Shown here: piece by piece, positions 38,922-47,154 of the stretch
Layout of the letters: every line of letters starts with the position of its first letter
Position numbering within the stretch: position 1 is the stretch's first letter
DNA from: an uncultured Clostridia bacterium
GTDB lineage: Bacteria; Bacillota; Clostridia; Christensenellales; Borkfalkiaceae
Length of the DNA: 50,971 nt
Assembly: GCA_947631905.1 (NCBI GenBank)
Contig: CANRND010000016.1
Span: 1 to 50,971, forward strand
Direction of reading: 5' to 3'
The notes under the pieces: model-generated
What the model saw: only the letters and a program-made list of their open reading frames with translations
The model's database searches: none
What the model was told of the DNA's origin: nothing
Program-made: the position numbers and the translations under genes

Positions 38922-39728
38922 TTAACTGTATGCTCCGAGCAATTTGAACGAAGCGCAATATTTCCGCGCTTCGTTGAGGGCGCTTTTTACCCGCTCGTTC
39001 CCGATGTCGCCCGCGATCTCAATAAAAAACCGGTATTGCCCGAACTGTTCTTTGACGGGGCGGGACTGGATACGCGTGAGGTTGAGGCTGTACCTCTGGA
39101 AAATTTTGAGCAGGTTGACGAGCGCGCCGGGCTTATGGGCGCATACCGCCGAAAAGAACACCATGACGCTATGTTCGGGCAACGCGCCCGCCCGTTCCAC
39201 GCGCAAAAAGCGGGTATAATTGCCCTTGTTGTCCGCGATGTTTTCCTCCGAAAGCGTCACGCCCGCCTGCTTCACATGCGAACCGACGATGCCCGCCGTA
39301 TGCCCGTTGAGCAATTTCAAACTCTCGGCAGTGGACGACGTTTCCACATATCTCGCCTCGGGGAAGTTGCGTTCGAGAAACTCCGCGCACTGCCCCAGCG
39401 CCTGTTCGTGCGAACAGATGGTATCGATGTTCTTCGGGTCCACCCCGTCGAGCAGGGCGAGGCGGTGGTCTACTAGGAGCAGGTCCTCCCTGACGCCGAA
39501 GATGTTTTCCGATTCGAGCAGGTCCAGACACTCCGAAACGCCGCCGTTCAGACTGTTTTCCACGGGGAGGATGGCGCAATCCGCCTCTCCCGAAGTCAGC
39601 TTTTTCACCGTCTCCGCAAAATGGTGGCAGAGGATCACCTCATAGCCCGCACACATGGTCTGCGCTGCGTTTTCCGAATAACTGCCCGCGGGACCCAAAC
39701 AACTCACTTTCAGACGTTCTTCCATCAT
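38922..39728 (-). CDS. pheA: Prephenate dehydratase
   Basis: 268 residues. Converts prephenate to phenylpyruvate for phenylalanine. CLGPAGSYSENAAQ at the N-terminus, AILPVENSLNGGVSECLDLL, ETSSTAESLKLL and YTRFLRVE are the catalytic-domain motifs (the TRF Thr is catalytic); the C-terminal ACT domain has PGALVNLLKIFQRYSLNLTRIQSRPVK for feedback by Phe. No chorismate mutase domain. The ATG at 39728 overlaps the aroF stop as ATGA. Last gene of the operon. Confidence 0.95.
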   Translation of the reverse strand: MMEERLKVSCLGPAGSYSENAAQTMCAGYEVILCHHFAETVKKLTSGEADCAILPVENSLNGGVSECLDLLESENIFGVREDLLLVDHRLALLDGVDPKNIDTICSHEQALGQCAEFLERNFPEARYVETSSTAESLKLLNGHTAGIVGSHVKQAGVTLSEENIADNKGNYTRFLRVERAGALPEHSVMVFFSAVCAHKPGALVNLLKIFQRYSLNLTRIQSRPVKEQFGQYRFFIEIAGDIGNERVKSALNEARKYCASFKLLGAYS

Positions 39729-40753
39729 GCTTTCTCCGCTATGTCGCATATGAGCCGTTCGGTGTCTTCCCAGCCGAGGCAGGGATCGGTTATGGACTGC
39801 CCGTACACGATGTCGTGCTTCTGGCACCCCTCCACAAGAAAGCTCTCGATCATAAATCCTTTAACGATTTTTTTGAAATCTCCGTCATAGAGACGGTTCT
39901 GCAACACCTCTTCCACGATGCGGATCTGCTGTTTGAACTGCTTTGCCGAGTTGGAATGGTTGCAGTCGATGATGACCGCGGGATTGCTCAGTTCCCCCTC
40001 GGCGTTGCGGTAGCCTTCGAGGACCTGCATCACGGTCTCGTAATGGTAGTTCGGGATATCGTTGCCGTAGTTATCCACCCTCCCGCGCAACACAGCGTGG
40101 GCGTAGGGATTGCCGTTCGTTTTGACCTGCCATTCGTGATATTTGAATACCTGCGGGCTTTGCGCCGCAAAGATGGAGTTGATGAGAACGGGGATACTGC
40201 CGCTCATGGGATTTTTGATGCCCACGGGCTGCTCCACCCCGCTTGCGACGAGGCGGTGCAACTGGTTTTCGCTCGAACGCGCCCCCACCGCGACATAGGT
40301 GAGGAGGTCTTCGACGTAGGCGTAATTTTCGGGATAGAGCATTTCGTCCGCGGCAGAAAGCCCCGACTGCTCGATCGCGCCGAGGAGCAATTCGCGGATG
40401 GTGCGGATCCCGCGCAGCGTATCCTCCTTGTGTTCGGGGTCGGGCTGCGAGAACATGCCCTTGTAGCCAACTCCCCTCGTTCTCGGCTTTGCCGTGTAGA
40501 TCCGCGGCACAAGCACGAGCTTATCCTTGACCTTTTCGTTGAGCTTTCCGAGCCGTGAGACGTATTCCAGGACGGGCTTCGGCTCGTGCGCGGAGCAAGG
40601 GCCGACGATGACGAGCAACTTCTCCGACTTCCCCGTGATGACGTCGGTGGCGAGCCTGTCGCGCGCGGCTTTGATCTTTTTCAGCTCTTCCGGCACGGGG
40701 CGTTCGGCGATGATCTCCTCGGCGGACGGAATGTGGATCTGTTTTTCAAACAT
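39725..40753 (-). CDS. aroF: 3-Deoxy-7-phosphoheptulonate synthase (DAHP synthase)
   Basis: 342 residues, type I alpha (AroF/G/H) class. First step of the shikimate pathway. VIVGPCSAHEP near residue 48, RIYTAKPRTRGVGYKGM, SGVEQPVGIKNPMSGS and VIIDCNHSNSAKQF, followed by ESFLVEGCQ and SITDPCLGW, give the metal and substrate sites. Coupled to coaD upstream (2-nt gap) and pheA downstream (overlap). No leader peptide or other aromatic control is visible in front. Confidence 0.95.
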   Translation of the reverse strand: MFEKQIHIPSAEEIIAERPVPEELKKIKAARDRLATDVITGKSEKLLVIVGPCSAHEPKPVLEYVSRLGKLNEKVKDKLVLVPRIYTAKPRTRGVGYKGMFSQPDPEHKEDTLRGIRTIRELLLGAIEQSGLSAADEMLYPENYAYVEDLLTYVAVGARSSENQLHRLVASGVEQPVGIKNPMSGSIPVLINSIFAAQSPQVFKYHEWQVKTNGNPYAHAVLRGRVDNYGNDIPNYHYETVMQVLEGYRNAEGELSNPAVIIDCNHSNSAKQFKQQIRIVEEVLQNRLYDGDFKKIVKGFMIESFLVEGCQKHDIVYGQSITDPCLGWEDTERLICDIAEKA

Positions 40754-40755
40754 GT

Positions 40756-41226
40756 TTAACCTCGTTTGAGGCGGCGGTAAACCGCTTCGGGAACGTAATT
40801 TTCAAAGGGTGAATGGAACAAAATGCAGTTGCGCACCAACGTGGAACTGATGTGCATATTCTTCTGTTCGGACGGGATATATAAGGTGATCATGTCGGGA
40901 GCGATGTCGCGGCTCGCATAGAAATCGGCGGTCTCGTAATCGAAATCCACCATGTTTCTCAAACCCCGCACATAAAACGGCGTGTTCTCCCTTGCAAGAA
41001 GTTCCGCCATGACGCCATCCCAAAGTACGGCCCGCACCCGCGGCTCCTTTTCGTAGACCGCCGAAACCATTTCGAACCGCTCCTCGGCTGAGAACATGCA
41101 GGTTTTCCGTTTGTTCGCGGCGACGGCGACCACCACCTCGTCGAACAGGGCGAGGCACTTTTTTACCGTGTCCTCATGGCCGACGGTGAACGGGTCGAAC
41201 GTTCCCGCAAATACGCATTTTTTCAT
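40756..41226 (-). CDS. coaD: Phosphopantetheine adenylyltransferase
   Basis: 156 residues. Penultimate step of CoA synthesis. GTFDPFTVGHEDTV at residues 8-21 is the nucleotidyltransferase motif (TxGH), followed by VAVAANKRKTCMFSAEERFEMV, YVRGLRNMVDFDYE and ISSTLVR. The ATG at 41226 overlaps the rsmD stop as ATGA, a very common rsmD-coaD coupling. Confidence 0.96.
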   Translation of the reverse strand: MKKCVFAGTFDPFTVGHEDTVKKCLALFDEVVVAVAANKRKTCMFSAEERFEMVSAVYEKEPRVRAVLWDGVMAELLARENTPFYVRGLRNMVDFDYETADFYASRDIAPDMITLYIPSEQKNMHISSTLVRNCILFHSPFENYVPEAVYRRLKRG

Positions 41227-41756
41227 GATCGGCTCCTTTGCAAAAAATAAATTTTCGTCCTGCCGTAACGGCGAACGTCGGAAAACGTCCAGCCGTCGGG
41301 GACCGTCTCCTCCCGCTCGCTCTCGTGGAGCAGAAGTCCGCCCTCTTTGAGGAGGTCCCGCTCCGCAATTAGCGCGCAGATCTCTTTGAGATAGTCTTGC
41401 CCGTAGGGCGGATCGGAAAATATCAAATCGAACTGCCCGTCTGCGGTGAGCAGACAGGCGCGGAAATCGCGGCTGAGAACTTTTCGCTTCTCCCCCACCC
41501 GCGCAAGGTTCTTTTCGAGAAGGGAGAGGCTCTCTTTGGAAATGTCGTTGAAAAGAACGTCTTCCGCGCCCCGCGAGAGGCATTCTATCCCGAGCGCGCC
41601 GCTTCCGCAGAAGAGGTCGAGGACCCGCGCCCCACCGATACGGGGGGCGAGGATCTGGAAGAGGGACTCTTTTACGCGGTCGGACGTGGGACGGACCGCT
41701 TCTCCCCGGAATGTTGCGAGCGTCCGCCCGCGGTATTTGCCTGCAATGATCCGCAT
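41223..41756 (-). CDS. rsmD: 16S rRNA (guanine966-N2)-methyltransferase
   Basis: 177 residues. MRIIAGKYRGRTLATF, then VRPTSDRVKESLFQIL, RVLDLFCGSGALGIECLSRGA (SAM site) and LIFSDPPYGQDYL (catalytic DPPY) are the RsmD motifs. The C-terminus ends in YGRTKIYFLQRS. The gene begins 49 nt after the membrane-protein gene and is probably read from the same promoter at 42649. Confidence 0.95.
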   Translation of the reverse strand: MRIIAGKYRGRTLATFRGEAVRPTSDRVKESLFQILAPRIGGARVLDLFCGSGALGIECLSRGAEDVLFNDISKESLSLLEKNLARVGEKRKVLSRDFRACLLTADGQFDLIFSDPPYGQDYLKEICALIAERDLLKEGGLLLHESEREETVPDGWTFSDVRRYGRTKIYFLQRSRS

Positions 41757-41805
41757 TATGATTGTATCGAAGATCTCTTTACTTCCCGAAAATCTTTGGG
41801 GAAAG

Positions 41806-42585
41806 TTACTTTTTCTTTTTGCTTTGCAACGTCTTTTTGCGCTGTTCTTCCGTCTGGACGCGCACTTCCTCTTTCGCCTGCAAGCGCGCCTCTAAAATGT
41901 GCCGCTCCCGCTCGCTCTCCGCCTTGCGGGACCGCCTCTCTGCATAAGCGCCCAAAATGTAAAACACGCCGCTGATGACGATGGGCAGTACGATCATGAC
42001 GAGCGACCAATACAGACTGATCCCCCCCATCCCGGGGACATAATTGCGGATCCACAGCACGGGCATGATCGCCCACGCCGCAAACATGATGAGGACGACC
42101 GCCGAATAGCCGCCGAGCAGAGGCCCGATCACCGTTCCGTCGTAAATTCTATCGAACAGCGCGCCCGCGAGACAGCCCAATATGATCACGGGGACGCCCA
42201 CGAGCAACCCGATATAAAAGCCTTTCCACGGACTGTATTCCCGCTCGGCGTGATGATCTCCCGCCGAGGAAATGCCCTCCTCCTCGTTTTTCCGGTGCAA
42301 TTCTCCCGCGACCAGCGCGCCGTAATGCAACTTCCCGTACTGGAAGCACAGGTGGCCGTTATAAAATCCGCCGCCCGCAATGCAGAGAATGCCGAAGCCG
42401 ATCTGCGCCCACATGTTCGGGATCGCCTGGCAAGCGAGCAATAATAGCCCCATAAACAGATACATGAGAAAAGGCGTTACCATCCGCCGCCAGCATTCCC
42501 TCTGCGTGCGCCAAAAGAGTTGCCACCCGTTCGGATGGGCGTAATCCACAGCTTTCCTACGCTTTTTCGGTGCTTCGTTCAGCAT
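41806..42585 (-). CDS. Polytopic membrane protein with charged C-terminal tail, unknown
   Basis: 259 residues. Five likely helices (about 34-53, 56-77, 121-142, 155-178 and 187-210) and a C-terminal stretch very rich in Arg, Lys and Glu that looks like a coiled coil (RRSRKAESERERHILEARL). Family not recognised. The ATG at 42585 has GGGGGA 4 nt upstream and a perfect-consensus promoter. It leads the rsmD-coaD-aroF-pheA operon. Confidence 0.7.
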   Translation of the reverse strand: MLNEAPKKRRKAVDYAHPNGWQLFWRTQRECWRRMVTPFLMYLFMGLLLLACQAIPNMWAQIGFGILCIAGGGFYNGHLCFQYGKLHYGALVAGELHRKNEEEGISSAGDHHAEREYSPWKGFYIGLLVGVPVIILGCLAGALFDRIYDGTVIGPLLGGYSAVVLIMFAAWAIMPVLWIRNYVPGMGGISLYWSLVMIVLPIVISGVFYILGAYAERRSRKAESERERHILEARLQAKEEVRVQTEEQRKKTLQSKKKK

Positions 42586-42620
42586 ACTTTCCCCCAAAAA
42601 GTCTGCACGTTATTTTCTCA

Positions 42621-42649
42621 ATTATAAAACAAAAGCGGGCAACTGTCAA
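42621..42649 (-). promoter_or_regulatory. Consensus promoter of the rsmD-coaD-aroF-pheA operon
   Basis: TTGACA (42649-42644), 17-bp spacer, TATAAT (42626-42621), both perfect; 36 nt leader with a GGGGGA ribosome site. Confidence 0.85.
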
Positions 42650-42739
42650 GCGTTCCCCGCATGCAAAGAAAAGTTCCCGCGAAAAGGCGATCCGCGCACG
42701 CCGCCACCTGCTCCGCGACAAGGCTTGTCCCGAAAAAAG

Positions 42740-42773
42740 CGCAATTATGTCACACATAGTACATAAATTGCGC
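42740..42773. promoter_or_regulatory. Dyad motif site a with flanking inverted repeat
   Basis: TTATGTCACACATAGTA (42746-42762), like the three sites at 50019-50102, lies inside GCGCAATT...AATTGCGC so that the whole 42740-42773 forms a hairpin. It is about 100 bp upstream of the consensus promoter at 42649. Confidence 0.5.
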
Positions 42774-42810
42774 CCAAAATCCGAAAATCTACCGTAAAAT
42801 TCCCCTGTTT

Positions 42811-42826
42811 GTGTCAGACATAGTAT
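42811..42826. promoter_or_regulatory. Dyad motif site b at the end of alr
   Basis: Reverse strand ATACTATGTCTGACAC, overlapping the last codons and stop of alr. It shares 14 of 15 bases with site c at 50018-50032. Confidence 0.45.
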
Positions 42827-43815
42827 TTATCTGCGCCTCGCAACACGCGCACCAGCACCTCATAGGGCGTTGTTCCGTGCGCTTTTGCATAGGCGGGAAT
42901 ATCTTTCAGAATTTGCACTTTGCGCCCAAAAGGAGCGTCCCCCTCCCGCACGCACGCGTCCATGCAGAGGTTTCCGACCCCCAACCCGCCCGCGCGGAAA
43001 AACCCGTCTCCGTAGCCGAGCCGCAGGGTATGGAGCGCGCCGTATTTTTTCTCCGCGCGCATGTATCCCGCGCCGCCGCCGAATGCCCGTCCCCTGTGCG
43101 ATACGGTGGCGTACAGCTTTGCGGCGGGCCGCACGGGAAGTTCCCCCACGCCCTGCGGCAGATAGCCGTAGAGCGCGATACCGCAGCGCACCGCGCCGAA
43201 GCGATAGCGTCCGCCCGCAAGAACGCCGCCCGTTGCTGCAAGGTGGAGCGTTGCCGCGGGAAAGCAGTGTTCGATCTCTTCCGCCGCCCGCAAAAAGGCG
43301 GCGTACTGTTCCTCCCGCGCCCGCGCGTTCTCGGGGGCATAAAAATGGGAGTACCCGCCGACGACCTCGATCCCCGCGCTCTTCGCCTCTAAGCAGGCGC
43401 TCTTGACCCGATCAGGACGGAAGCCGTAGCGGTTCATCCCCGTGTTGACGGCGATATGCGCGCGCGGCGTTAAATTTTTCGCCCCCTCCGCAACCAACCG
43501 CAAGGATGCGGGCGAAGAGAGCGTGAGGGTAAGGCCGTGCATGGCTCCGATATACGCTTCTTCCTTGCAGAGCGCGGGCGTGAAAACGAGAATATCCTTT
43601 CCGACGCCCGCCGTACGCAAAGCCACTCCCTCGCGCACCGTGGAGACCGCGAACATCGAAGCGGCTTTTTCGAGCGCATGGGCGACCTCGATCGCGCCGT
43701 GGCCGTATGCGTCGTCCTTAATGACAGCAATCAGCGGAACGCCCGCCCGTTCCTCAACGAGCTGTGCGTTCCGCCGTATGGTTTCGAGAGAAATATATGC
43801 CTTGATCTCCTGCAT
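42814..43815 (-). CDS. alr: Alanine racemase (short)
   Basis: 333 residues, 30-50 shorter than usual. PLP lysine in LIAVIKDDAYGHG (Lys33); barrel motifs NTGMNRYGFRP, GGYSHFYAPE and LHLAATGGVL; C-terminal LRLGYGDGFFR and the segment GVGNLCMDAC. The catalytic Tyr of the partner subunit would be in AGYMRAEKKYG. Makes D-Ala for peptidoglycan; in spore-formers Alr paralogues also sit in spores. The ATG at 43815 stands 6 nt after a TATAAT and has no ribosome site. Confidence 0.9.
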   Translation of the reverse strand: MQEIKAYISLETIRRNAQLVEERAGVPLIAVIKDDAYGHGAIEVAHALEKAASMFAVSTVREGVALRTAGVGKDILVFTPALCKEEAYIGAMHGLTLTLSSPASLRLVAEGAKNLTPRAHIAVNTGMNRYGFRPDRVKSACLEAKSAGIEVVGGYSHFYAPENARAREEQYAAFLRAAEEIEHCFPAATLHLAATGGVLAGGRYRFGAVRCGIALYGYLPQGVGELPVRPAAKLYATVSHRGRAFGGGAGYMRAEKKYGALHTLRLGYGDGFFRAGGLGVGNLCMDACVREGDAPFGRKVQILKDIPAYAKAHGTTPYEVLVRVLRGADKYYV

Positions 43816-43821
43816 GGAGCC

Positions 43822-43827
43822 ATTATA
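43822..43827 (-). promoter_or_regulatory. -10 element of alr
   Basis: TATAAT on the minus strand, 6 nt before the ATG at 43815. The -35 region is poor. CATATAAT also resembles a sigma-E -10. Confidence 0.5.
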
Positions 43828-43857
43828 TGCGCGCCGCAGGAAAAAGCGTGCCGCGGG

Positions 43858-44556
43858 TCAGTTCTTGTAGATAAAGCGGTGGCAATGTTCGCATTCCACA
43901 ACGCCCCCGCCCGAGAGCCTGCCCTGCTGGGCGAGCGGGAAATCTCTGCCGCAGATGCAGAACTCGCCGTTGAGCGGCACCACGACGGGGAAGATCTTAT
44001 CCCGCCGCTTCGCCTGATACCGTTCGAGGATCTCGGGCGGGATCTTTGCGCCGAGCGCCTCCAAACGGGCGTTGATCTCCTTTACCTCGGCGGCGCGGGA
44101 GTTCTTCACTTCCTTGAATTTTTCGTTATACTCTTTATACTGTTTCTGCATCAGGATCGTCTGCTTTTTCATCTTCTTGTATTCTTCACTGGCGGTCTCG
44201 ATGTCCGAAGCAAGTTTCGTAAGCTCCCCTTTCATTGCGCGGAGCCTGTCTACGAGGGACTGCACGCTCTTCTTGTAAAAGGCGATGTCTCCGCCGCTCT
44301 CCACCATTTCGTCGAGATCGGCATATTCTCCGATCGTCTTGTTGATCTCTTCAAACTCTTCCGTGAGCTTCTCGAAGAGAACTTTCAGATCGCGGGCGCG
44401 CTTGTCCTGCGCTTCGAGCTTCTCGCCCGCCGTCTCCATAAACTTTTTGGCCTGGATATACTTCTTGCGTTCCTCGCTCGCGGCGACCTCTTGCTCGATC
44501 TTGCGAAGTTCGCCGTCCACGCTCTGGTATTCCAACAATTCTTTTAATACTGCCAT
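43858..44556 (-). CDS. Coiled-coil protein with C-terminal zinc ribbon
   Basis: 232 residues. A long coiled coil (residues about 5-180, e.g. LRKIEQEVAASEERKKYIQAKKF) is followed by a zinc ribbon: FCICGRDFPLA and VECEHCHRFIY. This matches the C4-type zinc ribbon (zf-RING_7) proteins found beside nif3 in many bacteria. The first knuckle here is CIC rather than CxxC. Function unknown, perhaps nucleic-acid related. The ATG at 44556 has AGGA about 8 nt upstream. Confidence 0.88.
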   Translation of the reverse strand: MAVLKELLEYQSVDGELRKIEQEVAASEERKKYIQAKKFMETAGEKLEAQDKRARDLKVLFEKLTEEFEEINKTIGEYADLDEMVESGGDIAFYKKSVQSLVDRLRAMKGELTKLASDIETASEEYKKMKKQTILMQKQYKEYNEKFKEVKNSRAAEVKEINARLEALGAKIPPEILERYQAKRRDKIFPVVVPLNGEFCICGRDFPLAQQGRLSGGGVVECEHCHRFIYKN

Positions 44557-44609
44557 GTCGATTTCCTACCTTTGATGAATTTTTATCATGATGTCGCCCC
44601 CTCCCCTAC

Positions 44610-44640
44610 CCCTCCCCCGCGCGGTACGCGCGGGGGAGGG
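44610..44640. repeat. GC-rich hairpin repeat B, copy 5
   Basis: Perfect CCCTCCCCCGCGCG / CGCGCGGGGGAGGG with a 3-nt loop, preceded by CCCCCTCCCCTAC and followed by CAAGAAA, between nif3 and the zinc-ribbon gene. Confidence 0.7.
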
Positions 44641-44658
44641 CAAGAAAGGGAAAACCGT

Positions 44659-45429
44659 TTACTGCAACGATCCGTCCGAAAAGAAGATACAGGGGACCGA
44701 AAGTTTGCTTTTCATGCTTTCGCAGAACCGCCCGAAGCCGTAGCTCTCCGCCGCATAGTGGGTGAGAAGAACAACGTTCAGCCCTTTCTCCACTGCTTCC
44801 GCGATGAGATGATGCTTGCCGTCCGAAGAGACGAGCGTATCCGCGCCGTTTTCAAGCGCGAATGCAAGCGATTGTCCCTCGAAACCGCCGCCGCAGAAGC
44901 TCGCCACCCGTTTTACGGGATTTTGCCCGTATACGACGAGCCGCTCCGTTTGAAATTCCTTTCTCACATGCGCCTCGAAGTCTTGCAGGGATACGGGCGA
45001 TACTTCGTACACCCTTCCGTAGCCGCCGCGGGAGAGACGGTCCATAACGGCAAGCGGTTCGCTTCCGCCCAGCCCGCGCATGAGCCATTCGTCGATCCCG
45101 TTCTCCGCCGCGTCTAAATTGAGATGGGCCGAAAGAACGGAGATACCCGCTTTCACACAGGCGAAGAGGGCGGGCGCGTGCGCCTCGTCGAGATGTTTCA
45201 CCCCCTCCCAAATGGCGGGATGATGGGTAAAAATCGCGTTGCAACCGCGTTTTTGCGCCTCTTCCACTGCCGCGAGGGAGAGATCGAGCGAAAACAGCAC
45301 GCCGCTTATTTCCCGTCCGCAATCGAGCATCACGCCGCTGTTGTCGTAATGGCCCTTTTCGATGTATTCTTCCGAGAGCGCAAAGGGCGCAAGTTCGTTT
45401 GCCGCGTTAAAAATATCTTTCAACTTCAT
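44659..45429 (-). CDS. Nif3-like dinuclear metal protein (DUF34)
   Basis: 256 residues, without the inserted PII-like domain. FTHHPAIWEG, HLNLDAAENGIDEW and the C-terminal SSDGKHHLIAEAVEKGLNVVLLTHYAAE carry the metal-binding His and Glu/Asp residues. A GTP cyclohydrolase-like or metal-insertion role has been suggested for the family. It overlaps trmK by 23 nt; trmK-nif3 neighbours are conserved in Firmicutes. Confidence 0.92.
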   Translation of the reverse strand: MKLKDIFNAANELAPFALSEEYIEKGHYDNSGVMLDCGREISGVLFSLDLSLAAVEEAQKRGCNAIFTHHPAIWEGVKHLDEAHAPALFACVKAGISVLSAHLNLDAAENGIDEWLMRGLGGSEPLAVMDRLSRGGYGRVYEVSPVSLQDFEAHVRKEFQTERLVVYGQNPVKRVASFCGGGFEGQSLAFALENGADTLVSSDGKHHLIAEAVEKGLNVVLLTHYAAESYGFGRFCESMKSKLSVPCIFFSDGSLQ

Positions 45430-46069
45430 GTATGATCTCCTCCAATTCCGCTTTGCGCGCCGTGAGAATGTTCTTGCTCTCCCCCGTCCGCGCCGCTTGC
45501 AGGCGGGAATTTGTCTTGTTCAGTTCCTCCCTCATCTGAAAGAGAAAGGAACGGGAGCTGCCTTTGAGATTGTCCCGCCCGAAGCGGAACTCGCGCTCCG
45601 AATAACTGTCTCCTCCCGTTGCGTTGCCGAGAATGAGATCGTAATAATAGCCGCCGTCCGAAAAAGTGTCGTCCCGCCCGATGCGCGCGCCCCGTTCCAC
45701 GAGGTAGCGGCGCACCTTGTCGGTGTTCCGCATGGGCTGGAACAAAAACCGCGCGGGGAGATAGGCGTCTTGCAGAATTTTGACGATCTCTTCCCCCCCG
45801 AGGCCCGCGATCAATACAAGGTCCGCGGGTTCGGGAAGCCCCCGCATGCCGTCCGCAACGACGGGGATACAACTGCCCTCCACGATATAGCGGGCGAGCA
45901 GGCGCTCCGCTTTTTTCAAGCTCTTTGCGCTGACGTCCGAAATGTAGGCGCGCTCGCAAAGGCGGTGTTCGAGCATGTACTCCGTCATGTAACCGTGGTC
46001 GCAACCGATGTCGGCAAAAACGCGCGCGGGAGGGAGCGCCGAACAGATCTGCGCGATGCGCCCTTCCAT
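45407..46069 (-). CDS. trmK: tRNA (adenine22-N1)-methyltransferase
   Basis: 220 residues. RVFADIGCDHGYMTEYML (SAM site), AYISDVSAKSLKKAERLL, DLVLIAGLGGEEIVKIL and LQPMRNTDKVRRYLVERG are the TrmK signatures; the C-terminal coiled coil is present. The ATG at 46069 overlaps the rpoD stop by one base (TGATG). Confidence 0.95.
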   Translation of the reverse strand: MEGRIAQICSALPPARVFADIGCDHGYMTEYMLEHRLCERAYISDVSAKSLKKAERLLARYIVEGSCIPVVADGMRGLPEPADLVLIAGLGGEEIVKILQDAYLPARFLFQPMRNTDKVRRYLVERGARIGRDDTFSDGGYYYDLILGNATGGDSYSEREFRFGRDNLKGSSRSFLFQMREELNKTNSRLQAARTGESKNILTARKAELEEIIHEVERYF

Positions 46070-47154
46070 CAGTCGAGGAAGTCCCGCAATTTTTTACTGC
46101 GCGAGGGATGGCGGAGCTTTCTGAGCGCCTTTGCCTCGATCTGGCGGATACGCTCGCGGGTGACGTTAAATTCCCGCCCCACCTCTTCAAGCGTGCGGGG
46201 CTTGCCGTCGTCAATGCCGTAGCGGAGCCTGAGGACCTTTTCCTCGCGGGGCGTGAGGGTATCGAGAACCCCCAAAAGCTGTTCTTTGAGCATGATGAAC
46301 GCCACGCTGTCCCCGGGAGTCTGCGTCTTGTCATCCTCGATAAAGTCGCCGAGGTGGCTGTCCTCCTCCTCGCCGATGGGCGTTTCCAAAGAGACGGGGT
46401 CCTGCGCGATCTTTTGGATCTCCCGCACGCGCTGGACGTCGATCTCCATCGCCTCGGCGATCTCTTCGGGGGTCGGCTCCCTGCCGTTCTCCTGCAACAA
46501 CATGCGCGAAATGCGGGTGAGGCGGTTGATCGTCTCCACCATGTGTACGGGGATGCGGATGGTGCGCGCCTGGTCGGCGATCGCGCGGGTGATGGACTGT
46601 CTGATCCACCATGTCGCATAGGTGGAGAATTTGAAGCCTTTCTGGTAGTCGAACTTCTCCACCGCTTTCATCAGCCCGAGATTTCCCTCCTGGATGAGGT
46701 CCAGAAAGAGCATGCCCCTGCCCACGTACCGTTTGGCGATGGACACCACGAGACGGAGATTTGCCTCCGAGAGCCGCCGCTTGGCGGCCTCGTCCCCCTC
46801 CTGCATCCTGCGGGCAAGTTCGATCTCCTCGTCCGTGGAGAGAAGCGGCACTCTGCCGATGTCTTTCAGATACATCTTCACGGGGTCGTCGAGCCCGATG
46901 TCCGAAAGCGCTTGCTCGAAGAGTTCGCGGTCGCGCTCGTCCTCGTCGAAGATCTGCACGCCCTGCTCGGGAAGCGCGCGGTAGATCTGCTCGATCTGCA
47001 AGGGATTGAGGTCGTACCGCTCCAAAAGTTCGCACAGCGCGTTGGTGGAAATGCTTCCCTTCATCTTATACGAAGAGACGACGCTGTCGATCAGTTCGTT
47101 TAACTTCTGCTCGCTGATCCCGTTGTCCTCGGGTTGTTGATCGATAATATCCAT
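46069..47154 (-). CDS. rpoD: Primary sigma factor RpoD (SigA)
   Basis: 361 residues. Region 1.1-like N-terminus, region 1.2 [28 protein letters not shown], region 2 [60 protein letters not shown], region 3, and region 4.2 [41 protein letters not shown]. This is the normal SigA, so TTGACA/TATAAT promoters are expected. The ATG at 47154 overlaps the dnaG stop (TAATG); AGGAGG is upstream. Confidence 0.97.
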   Translation of the reverse strand: MDIIDQQPEDNGISEQKLNELIDSVVSSYKMKGSISTNALCELLERYDLNPLQIEQIYRALPEQGVQIFDEDERDRELFEQALSDIGLDDPVKMYLKDIGRVPLLSTDEEIELARRMQEGDEAAKRRLSEANLRLVVSIAKRYVGRGMLFLDLIQEGNLGLMKAVEKFDYQKGFKFSTYATWWIRQSITRAIADQARTIRIPVHMVETINRLTRISRMLLQENGREPTPEEIAEAMEIDVQRVREIQKIAQDPVSLETPIGEEEDSHLGDFIEDDKTQTPGDSVAFIMLKEQLLGVLDTLTPREEKVLRLRYGIDDGKPRTLEEVGREFNVTRERIRQIEAKALRKLRHPSRSKKLRDFLD

